35,753 bases of DNA from positions 1 to 35,753 of the forward strand of contig CAZWLJ010000035.1 in assembly GCA_964634605.1 (NCBI GenBank). Reading direction: 5' to 3'. The position numbers were made by a program, and so were the translations under genes. A model generated the notes under the pieces. That model did not search any database and was not told the DNA's origin. It was given only the letters and a program-made list of their open reading frames with translations. Within the stretch, counting starts at the first letter, position 1; every line of letters begins with the position of its first letter. Source of the stretch: UPXZ01 sp964634605 (GTDB taxonomy: Bacteria; Bacteroidota; Bacteroidia; Bacteroidales; Paludibacteraceae). Positions 1 through 8,473 of the stretch are shown here, in pieces.

Positions 1-71
1 GAATCTGTTTATGAAACAGCAGGATATCAGGAACGGGTTAACGAAACTGGGATTTACGTATTGAAAATTCG

Positions 72-532
<461 letters not shown>

Positions 533-798
533 AGTTGAATGCTGAAGTGAAAGAAATGCCTGTATTTCAAATATATTACAAAATAATGTCTCTCACGCGA
601 ATTAATTTTTATTAAGCAAATATACATAAAATTGTTGATAACTTTCTGTTTTGATTATCAGAGTATTGAGATTTGCACTTTTCGGCTGTTGATAACTCGT
701 CATAAAATATTAATGCAATCATTAGGTTTTTAAGATTTTTTTGACTTAATTTTGCCTCAAATTTAATAAAAATAAAAATAAACGTAAAATTTTTTATT
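533..798. other. AT-rich divergent intergenic region with an 11-bp direct repeat
   Basis: This 266-bp spacer separates two divergently transcribed genes. It holds two identical copies of TGTTGATAACT at 633-643 and 687-697, 54 bp apart, about five helical turns. Each contains the small dyad GTT-GAT-AAC and, on the complementary strand, TTATCAACA, one mismatch from a DnaA-box consensus (TTATNCACA). Minus-strand TAnnTTTG matches (CAAATATA on the plus strand at 568-575 and 617-624) could serve the thioesterase gene. Confidence 0.5.
747..754 (+). promoter_or_regulatory. Putative -7 element for the TonB receptor operon
   Basis: TAATTTTG matches the Bacteroidota -7 consensus TAnnTTTG and lies 44 bp before the ATG at 799, leaving a short A/T-rich leader. 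No good -33 TTG is visible at the usual spacing, so this is a moderate call. Confidence 0.5.
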
Positions 799-3700
799 AT
801 GCTAAAGAAAACAAAGCTTTTTATCTTATCATTTTTATTGATGAGTTTTGCTGCATTGAATGCTCAGGTAACCACCTCGAGCATGAGCGGACTTGTATCC
901 GATGCTGAAGGAGCCGTTATCGGAGCAGCTGTGATTGCCACTCACACTACTTCGGGAACAACCTACAGAACTGTAACCAATCCGGAGGGTCGTTATAACC
1001 TGAACGGTATGCGTGTAGGTGGACCTTATACCGTAGAAGTTACATACGTTGGATATGGCAAAAGCACAACTAACAACATTTCGTTGGGATTGGGTGATAA
1101 CTATGTATTGAATGTTGTTCTTTCAGAAACACCAACAACATTGGATGAAATTGTAGTATCGGCTACCCGCACAAAATTCACAACCGAGAAAACGGGTGCG
1201 GTAACTAATATCACTAACAACCAGATTGCTAATTTGCCAACAGTAAGCCGCAGTATAATTGATGTAACACGTCTTTCTCCATATGGTGGTAATGGTATGA
1301 GTTTCGCAGGAGCTGATGGACGTACTGCAAACTTTACAGTTGACGGTGCAAATTTTAACAATAATTTCGGTTTAAGTGACAGACTTCCTGGTGGAGGCAA
1401 TCCGATTTCTATTGAAGCAATTGAAGAATTACAGGTTGTTATTGCACCTTTCGATGTTCGTCAAACCAACTTCATCGGTGGAGGTGTAAATGCTATTACA
1501 AGATCTGGTACAAACACCTTCAAAGGAAGCGCATATGTATTTCACAGAAATGAAAATTTACGCGGTGATGCTGTTTATGGTCAGCAAATTGCCGGAGCAC
1601 GTGATAAAGACCGTAATACAACATACGGTTTCTCTTTAGGTGGTCCGATTATTAAAAATAAATTATTTTTCTTCGTAAACGGAGAATTTGCTAAAACTCC
1701 AACAATCGCTAATCGCTGGAAAGCTTCTACCGATGGTAAAGAAGATCCTAATAATTATATTTCGCGCACTACAGAAAGTGATATGAAAACAGTTTCTGAT
1801 TTTGTGAAAAATAAATATGGTTACGAAACAGGATCATACACTGATTTCCCGGCTAATGAAAGTAATAATAAACTTCTTGCCCGTTTAGATTGGAATATCT
1901 CCAATCAACATCGTTTGGCTTTACGATATAACTACACCAAAAACCTTTCATGGATATCTCCCAATGCTACTTCGATGGACGGAGGTACCCGTATGACTGA
2001 GGCCAGAATGTCAAAAGCCTCCATGGCATTTGCCAATTCCATGTATTCGATGGATAACATAGTTCATTCTTTCTCTTTTGACCTGAACAGCCGTCTGTCT
2101 GATAATTTATCCAACCAGTTCCTTGCAACATACTCAAAACTGGACGATATCCGGGGCTCTAACTCGGAACAATTCCCGTTTATTGATATTTTGAAAGACG
2201 GACAAGCCTATATGTCGTTGGGATATGAACTTTTCACATGGAATAATGGTGTTCATAACAATGTATTGAATATCAAAGATGAATTGACTTACTATCTCGG
2301 AAACCACAAAGTTGTAGGAGGTATTGCATACGAATACAAAATGGCTGACAATGCGTATATGCGTAATGGTACAGGTTATTACCGCTACAAAAGTCTTGAC
2401 GACTTCCTGAACGAAGCCGCTCCTGAAATAGTTGACTTAACATATGGTTACGGGGGAGAAAGCAATCCTGCCGCACGGGTAAGAACTAACAAACTTGGAG
2501 CATACGCTCAGGATGACTGGAGTGTTAACGACAGATTCAAACTTACTTACGGTCTTCGTATTGACGGACTTTTCTTTAATAACAGCGACCTGATGACAAA
2601 TAATGCTATCCTGGCATTAGATTATTCCGGCAGAAACATCGACACCGGCAAATGGCCTGCTGCAAGTATTATTTTATCACCCCGTATTGGATTTGTTTGG
2701 GATGCATTTGGAGATAAGAGCCTGAAAGTTCGTGGAGGTACCGGTCTTTTCTCAGGTAACTTACCACTTGTATTCTTCACCAATATGCCTACAAATGGTG
2801 GTATGGTACAATATCAGGCACAAATTAATGGTAATACCAAGGTTTTCAATGGTTACACCGGTACATTTATTGAAAAATCTGGCAATAAATACATTGATAT
2901 GTCACAGTTTGCCGGAGGTCTTATAACCGATGCAAACGGAAAACCAACAATTTCAGCTTTGTACGACAAATTAGCCTCTTTGGGTTATCCTACCACCATC
3001 TCACCGGAAGATGGAACTATTCCTTCGGCTATTGCTGCTGTAGATCCGAATTTTAAAATGCCCGAAGTTTGGAAAACCTCTCTGGCTGTAGACTATTCGT
3101 TCAAAACATCTTTCCCTCTCTCTGTTTCTGTTGAAGGAATCTTTAACAAAACAATCAACGGGGTTTCAATTTCTGACTGGAGTATTCCTTCAGTAGGTGG
3201 TTTTGCCCGTTTTAATGGTGTTGACAATCGTCCAATTTATCCTTCAGCTTATCGTACAGGAACAAAGGCATTCGTGCTCGAAAACACGAGTCGTGGTTAT
3301 GGCTGGTCTGGTAACATCACTTTAAACGCACAACCGGTACAATGGTTGAGCATGATGGCTGCTTATACACACACAGTAGCAAAAGATGTGACCGGTATGC
3401 CGGGATCCAATGCTGAATCTGCATTTACATACGTTCCTACAGTAGAAGGTCCTAATAATATCAGATTGCATAATTCTCAATATACAACACCTGACCGTTT
3501 GGTGGCTTCACTTACAGCTCACGACAAGAGCGGTAACCATTACAGCGTTATTTACGAAGGTTGGCTTGGTGGTGCAAACTACTCATACATGACTGTAAAT
3601 GATATTAATGCCGACGGTTACAACTACGATGCAATCTATGTTCCTACTGATGAGCAAGTAGCAAACAACGAGTTCCGTTTCGTTTCAGAAAGCGACAAAA

Positions 3701-4104
3701 CCCGCTTTATGGACTATGTTCACGCCAATAACTATTTGAAAAACCGTCAGGGTAAGTATGCGGAAGCTTATAGTGTTTATTCTCCATGGGTAAATCGCGT
3801 TGACTTTAGCTACAAACATGATTTTGTTCTGAAATTAGACCAAAGCAAACATAAACTGCAACTTAGCCTGGATATTAAGAACGTAATGAACCTGTTTAAT
3901 TCAAGCTGGGGTGTGGCTAAATACTTAAATCCGGCAATTGGTTCGGAAGCACGTATATTAAAATATGAAGGTGTTGATGAAGAAGGATATGCAAAATTCT
4001 CAACTCCTTCTTCAATTAATGGCAGTACCCAAACATTCACCCAAAGCTATTCTCTGGGTCAGACATGGTATGCGTTAATTGGTATCAAATATTTATTCAA
4101 CTAA
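799..4104 (+). CDS. Oar-like TonB-dependent outer-membrane receptor
   Basis: A protein of 1101 residues. Residues 1-23 form a signal peptide ending in LNAQ. A carboxypeptidase-regulatory-like (beta-sandwich) domain spans about 27-110 (SGLVSDAEGAVIGAAV, PEGRYNLNGMRVGGPYTV). A TonB plug follows at about 115-235 (TVDGAN, IEAIEELQVV, GGGVNAITRSGTN). The rest is an outer-membrane beta-barrel, ending in the typical aromatic-rich terminal strand WYALIGIKYLFN. The architecture matches Oar-type receptors rather than canonical SusC: no SusD partner follows. It should use TonB/proton-motive force to import a ligand across the outer membrane. The lipoprotein gene begins 18 bp downstream and is very likely co-transcribed, so the substrate may be captured first by that protein. 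The substrate is unknown. Confidence 0.9.
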   Translation: MLKKTKLFILSFLLMSFAALNAQVTTSSMSGLVSDAEGAVIGAAVIATHTTSGTTYRTVTNPEGRYNLNGMRVGGPYTVEVTYVGYGKSTTNNISLGLGDNYVLNVVLSETPTTLDEIVVSATRTKFTTEKTGAVTNITNNQIANLPTVSRSIIDVTRLSPYGGNGMSFAGADGRTANFTVDGANFNNNFGLSDRLPGGGNPISIEAIEELQVVIAPFDVRQTNFIGGGVNAITRSGTNTFKGSAYVFHRNENLRGDAVYGQQIAGARDKDRNTTYGFSLGGPIIKNKLFFFVNGEFAKTPTIANRWKASTDGKEDPNNYISRTTESDMKTVSDFVKNKYGYETGSYTDFPANESNNKLLARLDWNISNQHRLALRYNYTKNLSWISPNATSMDGGTRMTEARMSKASMAFANSMYSMDNIVHSFSFDLNSRLSDNLSNQFLATYSKLDDIRGSNSEQFPFIDILKDGQAYMSLGYELFTWNNGVHNNVLNIKDELTYYLGNHKVVGGIAYEYKMADNAYMRNGTGYYRYKSLDDFLNEAAPEIVDLTYGYGGESNPAARVRTNKLGAYAQDDWSVNDRFKLTYGLRIDGLFFNNSDLMTNNAILALDYSGRNIDTGKWPAASIILSPRIGFVWDAFGDKSLKVRGGTGLFSGNLPLVFFTNMPTNGGMVQYQAQINGNTKVFNGYTGTFIEKSGNKYIDMSQFAGGLITDANGKPTISALYDKLASLGYPTTISPEDGTIPSAIAAVDPNFKMPEVWKTSLAVDYSFKTSFPLSVSVEGIFNKTINGVSISDWSIPSVGGFARFNGVDNRPIYPSAYRTGTKAFVLENTSRGYGWSGNITLNAQPVQWLSMMAAYTHTVAKDVTGMPGSNAESAFTYVPTVEGPNNIRLHNSQYTTPDRLVASLTAHDKSGNHYSVIYEGWLGGANYSYMTVNDINADGYNYDAIYVPTDEQVANNEFRFVSESDKTRFMDYVHANNYLKNRQGKYAEAYSVYSPWVNRVDFSYKHDFVLKLDQSKHKLQLSLDIKNVMNLFNSSWGVAKYLNPAIGSEARILKYEGVDEEGYAKFSTPSSINGSTQTFTQSYSLGQTWYALIGIKYLFN

Positions 4105-4122
4105 TTAAAAAAACTTATATAC

Positions 4123-5643
4123 ATGAAAATAAAAAATTTATTTCCATTATTCATCGGAATACTTGCCCTGATGACAAGTTGTGCCGAAGAAGAAACTGTA
4201 ACATTGCTCGATGAAATTCAGGTTTCGTCTTCCTATGTGGCAATTCCAATGACAGGTGATTCCAGGACTATTACAATAACGGCTAAGCAGGAGTGGGCTG
4301 TTGATACCGCTGCTTTAAGTAAAAATAAAATTAAATGGTTAACCTTGTCTTCAATCAAAGGTGGTGCTGGTGAGTCACAACTTACATTTACTGCGCCAGT
4401 TACTGTGAACGGACGTTCTGCTGAAGTTTTAATTAATTGCGGTGGTGTTACTCAGCGGATTAATGTTATCCAGGGTTTACCTAAAGTTTCTACAGCAACT
4501 GCAGCAGAAATAAATGGAAGTTCAGGCATAGACGGTAAGATTTATCAGGTTTCAGGTGTTGTATCCAAAATAGAAAATACTGTTTATGGCAACTGGTATT
4601 TAACTGATAAAACAGGAACAGTGTATATTTACGGAACTCTTGATGCAAAAGCTCAGACAAAAAACTTTGCAAGTTTAGGAATTGAAGTGGGTGATGAAGT
4701 TACGGTTGAAGGACCAAGAACTACATATGGCACTACCATAGAATTAGTCAACGTAACAGTTGTCAAAATCAATAAATCTCTTATAAAAGTAGATTCTGTT
4801 AAAAATGCTGCTCTGCCTTTGGAAGGCGGTGAAGTTGTTGCATATCTTACCTGCAAGGGTCAGGGTGTATCCGTGAATATTCCTGATGATGCAAAATCAT
4901 GGTTAGGAATTTCGTCTATCCAATCTTCAGGAACTAAATCTGTTGTGAAATTTAATGCTGCTGCCAATGCAGGAGGAGATCGTGGAACTACACTTACTTT
5001 CAGTACAACGGATGGAACTAAAAACTATACCACACAAACAGTTCTTAGTCAAAAAGGAGCCATTATAAAAGCTACTATTGCAGAATTTCTCGCAGCAGCA
5101 GTTGGCGATACCCAATATCGTCTTACGGGTGTTATCACAAACATAGCAAATGCTACTTATGGTAATTTATATATTAGAGATTTCTCAGGCGAAACCTACG
5201 TGTATGGTATTAAAGATTTTGCTACAAAAGGTCTGAAAACAGGTGATATAATTACTATTGTAGGCAAACGGGCTGAGTATAAAGGCACACCTCAGGTTGC
5301 AGGTGCTGTTATGGAAACCGTTATTCCCGTAACTGCTACTTCCGTTGCCGACGTGCTGACAAAAGCTGATTCCAATTCTATTTACTATATGATTAGCGGT
5401 CAGATTACAGAAATCGCAAATCCAACCTACGGCAATCTTTATTTAAAAGAAGGTGAAAGTACGATTTACGTGTATGGCTGTTATCCGGGCTATGGTGCAA
5501 CAGGCGATTTCAGAAAAAACCTGCTGGCTACCAAAGGCATAAAAGTTGGAGACACTCTGACTGTTATCGGAGTTAAGAGCTCATATAACGGAGTGGCTCA
5601 ACTTGCAAATGGAATCTATTTCAGCCACGTAAGTGCAAATTAG
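4123..5643 (+). CDS. Surface lipoprotein with BACON-like and triple OB-fold-like modules
   Basis: A protein of 506 residues with an SPII signal and lipobox ending at Cys20 (LMTSC). Repeating modules can be read: BACON-like at about 28-118 and 219-313 (IPMTGDSRTITITA, KWLTLSS; SWLGISS), and three OB-like modules at about 122-216, 316-402 and 405-505. Each OB module carries the same strand pattern: YGNWYLTDKTG at 155, YGNLYIRDFSG at 346 and YGNLYLKEGES at 436, each leading into Y(I/V)YG. BACON domains are usually linked to carbohydrate or mucin binding and OB folds to nucleic acids or oligosaccharides. I infer a ligand-binding or display lipoprotein working with the upstream receptor, with no catalytic motif seen. 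A strong terminator follows. Confidence 0.8.
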   Translation: MKIKNLFPLFIGILALMTSCAEEETVTLLDEIQVSSSYVAIPMTGDSRTITITAKQEWAVDTAALSKNKIKWLTLSSIKGGAGESQLTFTAPVTVNGRSAEVLINCGGVTQRINVIQGLPKVSTATAAEINGSSGIDGKIYQVSGVVSKIENTVYGNWYLTDKTGTVYIYGTLDAKAQTKNFASLGIEVGDEVTVEGPRTTYGTTIELVNVTVVKINKSLIKVDSVKNAALPLEGGEVVAYLTCKGQGVSVNIPDDAKSWLGISSIQSSGTKSVVKFNAAANAGGDRGTTLTFSTTDGTKNYTTQTVLSQKGAIIKATIAEFLAAAVGDTQYRLTGVITNIANATYGNLYIRDFSGETYVYGIKDFATKGLKTGDIITIVGKRAEYKGTPQVAGAVMETVIPVTATSVADVLTKADSNSIYYMISGQITEIANPTYGNLYLKEGESTIYVYGCYPGYGATGDFRKNLLATKGIKVGDTLTVIGVKSSYNGVAQLANGIYFSHVSAN

Positions 5644-5667
5644 GTAATAGGAAACCATTTTTTTCAC

Positions 5668-5704
5668 AAAAACCGCCCGGCTGACTGTCAGGCGGTTTTT
5701 TTTA
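5668..5704 (+). terminator. Rho-independent terminator of the receptor/lipoprotein operon
   Basis: A 10-bp stem (5668-5677 with 5691-5700, AAAAACCGCC/GGCGGTTTTT) encloses a 13-nt loop that itself contains TGAC/GTCA. An uninterrupted T-run follows. It lies 24 bp after the lipoprotein stop codon. Confidence 0.9.
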
Positions 5705-5735
5705 TTCGGAAAAACAGTTTTTCAAGTCATTTGCT

Positions 5736-5743
5736 TATCTTTG
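5736..5743 (+). promoter_or_regulatory. Putative -7 element for the flavoprotein gene
   Basis: TATCTTTG is an exact TAnnTTTG match 33 bp before the ATG at 5776. It overlaps the upstream extension of the reading frame (TTG at 5731), which argues for translation starting at 5776. Confidence 0.55.
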
Positions 5744-5775
5744 TGAAAAAAATTGGTTTACATATATTTTATAAA

Positions 5776-7350
5776 ATGCATCAGGAAATTCAACTGATTC
5801 TGACGCCCGAAGAGGCTGCAACAGAAGAACTGTTTCGAAAAAAAGTAGCTGAGAAAACAGACATAAAATCCTCCGATATCACGTTAATCCGGATTTTAAG
5901 GAAATCGATTGATGCCCGTTCAGCTTTTCCGAAAATTAACGTTGCCGCAGAAGTTTTTTGGGGAGAAAAAATACCTGACAAATACGATATTAGAATCGAC
6001 TATAAGTTTACGGGAAATAAACCACAGGTTATTGTGGCGGGAGCCGGTCCGGCAGGACTCTTTGCGGCATTGAAACTGCTCACACTGGGTCTTAAACCCG
6101 TGTTAATAGACAGGGGAAAAGATGCCCGGACCCGTAAGCAGGATATTGCGCAAATCAACAGAAATAGAGAATTAAATCCGGAATCCAACTACTGTTTCGG
6201 TGAAGGCGGTGCAGGCACATTCTCCGACGGCAAACTTTATACCCGCTCCAAAAAGAAAGGCAACGTACAGCAGATTCTGGAAACATTTTATCTTCACGGA
6301 GCCGATGAAAATATCCTTTACGAAGCTCATCCCCATATTGGTTCTGACAATCTGCCTTTGATTGTGGAAAACATGCGGAAAACTATTCTGAGTCACGGGG
6401 GAGAAGTTCATTTTGAGAAAAAAATCACTGAATTGCTGATCGAAAACGACAGGATAACAGGATGCAAAACATCCGATGGAACTGTATTTGAAGCCAATGC
6501 GCTCATTCTGGCAACCGGACATTCGGCCCATGATGTGTATGAAATGCTTCACAGTCAGGGAATTGAACTTGAAAGTAAAGGTTTTGCAATGGGTGTGCGT
6601 GTGGAACATCCGCAGGAATTGATTGACAGCATTCAGTATCATACACGTAAACGGAATAAATTCCTTCCGTCAGCATCCTATTCGCTGGTCGAACAGGTTG
6701 ACGGGAGAGGGGTTTACTCTTTCTGCATGTGTCCCGGCGGGCACATTGTACCTGCAGGAACAACCTCAGAGAGTATCGTTGTGAATGGTATGTCAGCCTC
6801 CAGACGCAATTCACCTTTTGCCAATTCAGGTATTGTGGTCGAAATCCGCCCCGAAGACATTCCCGAAGATTTTCAGCAGTACGGGGTTATTGCCGGGTTG
6901 AAATTTCAGCAGTACGTGGAAAACTTAGCCTACCGGAATAATGGTGGCAGGGGATTTGCTGCGCCCGCTCAGCGACTTAATGATTTTGTAAAACGACGAT
7001 TGTCGGCAGATTTGCCCGAATGTTCGTATCTGCCCGGTGTTATTTCATCCCCGCTGCACTTCTGGCTTCCGGAGATGATCAGTAAACGGCTCGGTGAAGC
7101 ATTTATTAAATTCGACCGGAAAATGAAGGGATATCTCACCAACGAAGCAATAATTCTGGGTGTTGAATCACGTTCCTCGTCACCAATACGCATTCCGCGC
7201 GATCCGGAAACTTTACAGCACATTCGCATAAAAGGATTGTTCCCTTCGGGCGAAGGTTCAGGATACTCAGGTGGTATCACTTCTTCGGCTATTGACGGTG
7301 AAAATTCGGCATTAAAAGTTGCGGAATATTTTAATGAAACAATTTTTTAA
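5776..7350 (+). CDS. FAD-dependent dehydrogenase, COG2509 family
   Basis: A protein of 524 residues from the ATG at 5776. The frame is open up to a TTG at 5731, but a -7 promoter element overlaps that extension. Residues 1-80 form the small N-terminal domain usual for this family (RKSIDARS at 42). The Rossmann dinucleotide fold starts at about 84 with VIVAGAGPAGLFAALK, and the ADP-ribose acid is in VLIDRG. FGEGGAGTFSDGKLYTR (141-157) and the C-terminal GEGSGYSGGITSSAIDG are FAD-contact motifs of the family. It is a soluble flavoprotein oxidoreductase whose substrate and acceptor are not established for the family as far as I know. It seems monocistronic: a terminator lies before it and an independent promoter region after it. 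Confidence 0.85.
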   Translation: MHQEIQLILTPEEAATEELFRKKVAEKTDIKSSDITLIRILRKSIDARSAFPKINVAAEVFWGEKIPDKYDIRIDYKFTGNKPQVIVAGAGPAGLFAALKLLTLGLKPVLIDRGKDARTRKQDIAQINRNRELNPESNYCFGEGGAGTFSDGKLYTRSKKKGNVQQILETFYLHGADENILYEAHPHIGSDNLPLIVENMRKTILSHGGEVHFEKKITELLIENDRITGCKTSDGTVFEANALILATGHSAHDVYEMLHSQGIELESKGFAMGVRVEHPQELIDSIQYHTRKRNKFLPSASYSLVEQVDGRGVYSFCMCPGGHIVPAGTTSESIVVNGMSASRRNSPFANSGIVVEIRPEDIPEDFQQYGVIAGLKFQQYVENLAYRNNGGRGFAAPAQRLNDFVKRRLSADLPECSYLPGVISSPLHFWLPEMISKRLGEAFIKFDRKMKGYLTNEAIILGVESRSSSPIRIPRDPETLQHIRIKGLFPSGEGSGYSGGITSSAIDGENSALKVAEYFNETIF

Positions 7351-7566
7351 CAAAAAACATCACATCAATCGATTTTTTTTATACCTTTGCATTCGTTTTC
7401 TCAACATGGAGTTGTTAGAATTTTCAAAGATTGTCTGTAATAAACACAAAAGGTAAGAATTATTGCACGGTTTTTGTTTTAAAGACCATAATTCGATTTT
7501 TATCCGGTTACTGCGGTTTGTCTTTGAACAATTATTAAAATATTGTGTTTTCATAAAAGTTAAAAT
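7351..7566 (+). promoter_or_regulatory. tRNA-Lys/ompA leader with two candidate promoters
   Basis: TACCTTTG at 7382-7389 matches TAnnTTTG exactly but lies 178 bp before the tRNA. TGTCTTTG at 7519-7526 is a one-mismatch match about 40 bp before it. The stretch between contains AAAGAC...GTCTTT, able to form a stem of about 6 bp, and a possible 16-codon frame at 7406-7456 (MELLEFSK...) without a clear ribosome site. A short leader RNA is possible but not demonstrated. Confidence 0.4.
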
Positions 7567-7639
7567 GACTCCGTAGCTCAGCTGGTAGAGCAATTGACTC
7601 TTAATCAATGGGTCGAGGGTTCGAGCCCCTCCGGGGTTA
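7567..7639 (+). tRNA. tRNA-Lys (anticodon CTT)
   Basis: A 73-nt cloverleaf. The acceptor stem pairs 7567-7573 with 7632-7638, including two G-U pairs, and the discriminator is A7639. The D-arm has TAGCTCAGCTGGTAGAGC, the anticodon stem ATTGA/TCAAT holds loop CTCTTAA (anticodon CTT, reading AAG), and the T-arm is GAGGG-TTCGAGC-CCCTC. The 3' CCA is not encoded. No terminator separates it from ompA, 58 bp downstream, so read-through or co-transcription is likely. Confidence 0.97.
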
Positions 7640-7697
7640 CATTTTAATTATGAAAATAGAAACAATTTTTTATTAACACGTAAAATTTATTGAAAAA

Positions 7698-8396
7698 ATG
7701 AAAAAACTTAATTTATTTTCTGTCATCTTGCTAAGCGCAAGTTTAGTATTCTCAGGTTGTGATTCGTTAAATAATACATCCAAGGGTGTGATTATAGGAA
7801 CTGGTGCCGGTGCTGCCGTTGGTGCCGGAATTGGTGGCCTGATAGGTAAAGATGGTAAAAGCGCGGCAGTAGGTGCTGCTATCGGTGGAGTAGTAGGAGC
7901 CACAGCCGGAGCCATCATCGGTAAAAAAATGGATAAAGCTGCTGCCGAAGCTGCTGCAGTGGAAAATGCAAAAGTTGAAACCATTGAAGATGTTAACGGT
8001 CTGAAAGCTGTAAAAGTTACATTTGATTCGGGAATCCTGTTTGATTTCAACAAAACAAATCTGAAAGCCGATGCAAAAGCTTCGCTTAACAAATTTTCAA
8101 AAGTGTTGGTTGAGAATCCGACCATGGACATAGCAGTATATGGCCATACAGATAATGTAGGTACATTAGCAGCCAATCAGAAAGTTTCGCTGGGACGTGC
8201 AAATACGGTAGCCGACTATCTGGTAGCTCAGGGTGCCACACGTACTCAAATGAAAGTGGTGGAAGGAAGAGACTATTCAATGCCCGTTGCAAGCAACGAA
8301 ACAGCTGAAGGACGTGCTCAGAACCGTCGCGTGGAAGTTTACATGTATGCCAGTGAAAAGATGATACAGGATGCTCAGAACGAAGCCTCTAAATAA
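7698..8396 (+). CDS. OmpA-family lipoprotein with glycine-zipper region
   Basis: A protein of 232 residues. The signal peptide ends in a lipobox at Cys20 (LVFSGC). Residues about 31-75 are Gly/Ala-rich with repeated GxxxG spacing (GTGAGAAVGAGIGGLIG), typical of YMGG/glycine-zipper outer-membrane lipoproteins. An OmpA-like peptidoglycan-binding domain spans about 105-220: FDFNKTNL, GHTDNVGT and AQNRRVEVY are the conserved peptidoglycan-contact motifs. The architecture is that of YiaD-type lipoproteins, tethering the outer membrane to peptidoglycan. The gene follows tRNA-Lys closely and ends at a strong bidirectional hairpin. Confidence 0.92.
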   Translation: MKKLNLFSVILLSASLVFSGCDSLNNTSKGVIIGTGAGAAVGAGIGGLIGKDGKSAAVGAAIGGVVGATAGAIIGKKMDKAAAEAAAVENAKVETIEDVNGLKAVKVTFDSGILFDFNKTNLKADAKASLNKFSKVLVENPTMDIAVYGHTDNVGTLAANQKVSLGRANTVADYLVAQGATRTQMKVVEGRDYSMPVASNETAEGRAQNRRVEVYMYASEKMIQDAQNEASK

Positions 8397-8410
8397 ATTA
8401 TTTAACAGAT

Positions 8411-8462
8411 AAAACTATAAAAAAGGCTGCAGGAATTATCCTGCAGCCTTTTTTATAGTTTT
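8411..8462. terminator. Bidirectional terminator with a perfect 23-bp stem
   Basis: Positions 8411-8433 are exactly complementary to 8440-8462, with a 6-nt loop (AATTAT). The GC-rich core GGCTGCAGG is flanked by A-runs on the left and T-runs on the right, so it can terminate both ompA (+) and the type II isocitrate dehydrogenase (-), which converge here. Confidence 0.95.
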
Positions 8463-8473
8463 CCCGCTGTGGT

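Noticed and set aside
799..5643. SusC/SusD polysaccharide-utilisation pair
   Set aside because: The lipoprotein has BACON and OB-like modules and no SusD helical TPR pattern, and no glycosidase genes are near.
6172..6642. 156-residue minus-strand frame opposite the flavoprotein gene
   Set aside because: Antisense to conserved FAD motifs; no start signal or family features.
7673..8176. 167-residue Ala/Pro-rich minus-strand frame opposite ompA
   Set aside because: The composition is the mirror of the Gly/Ala zipper codons of OmpA; not a real gene.
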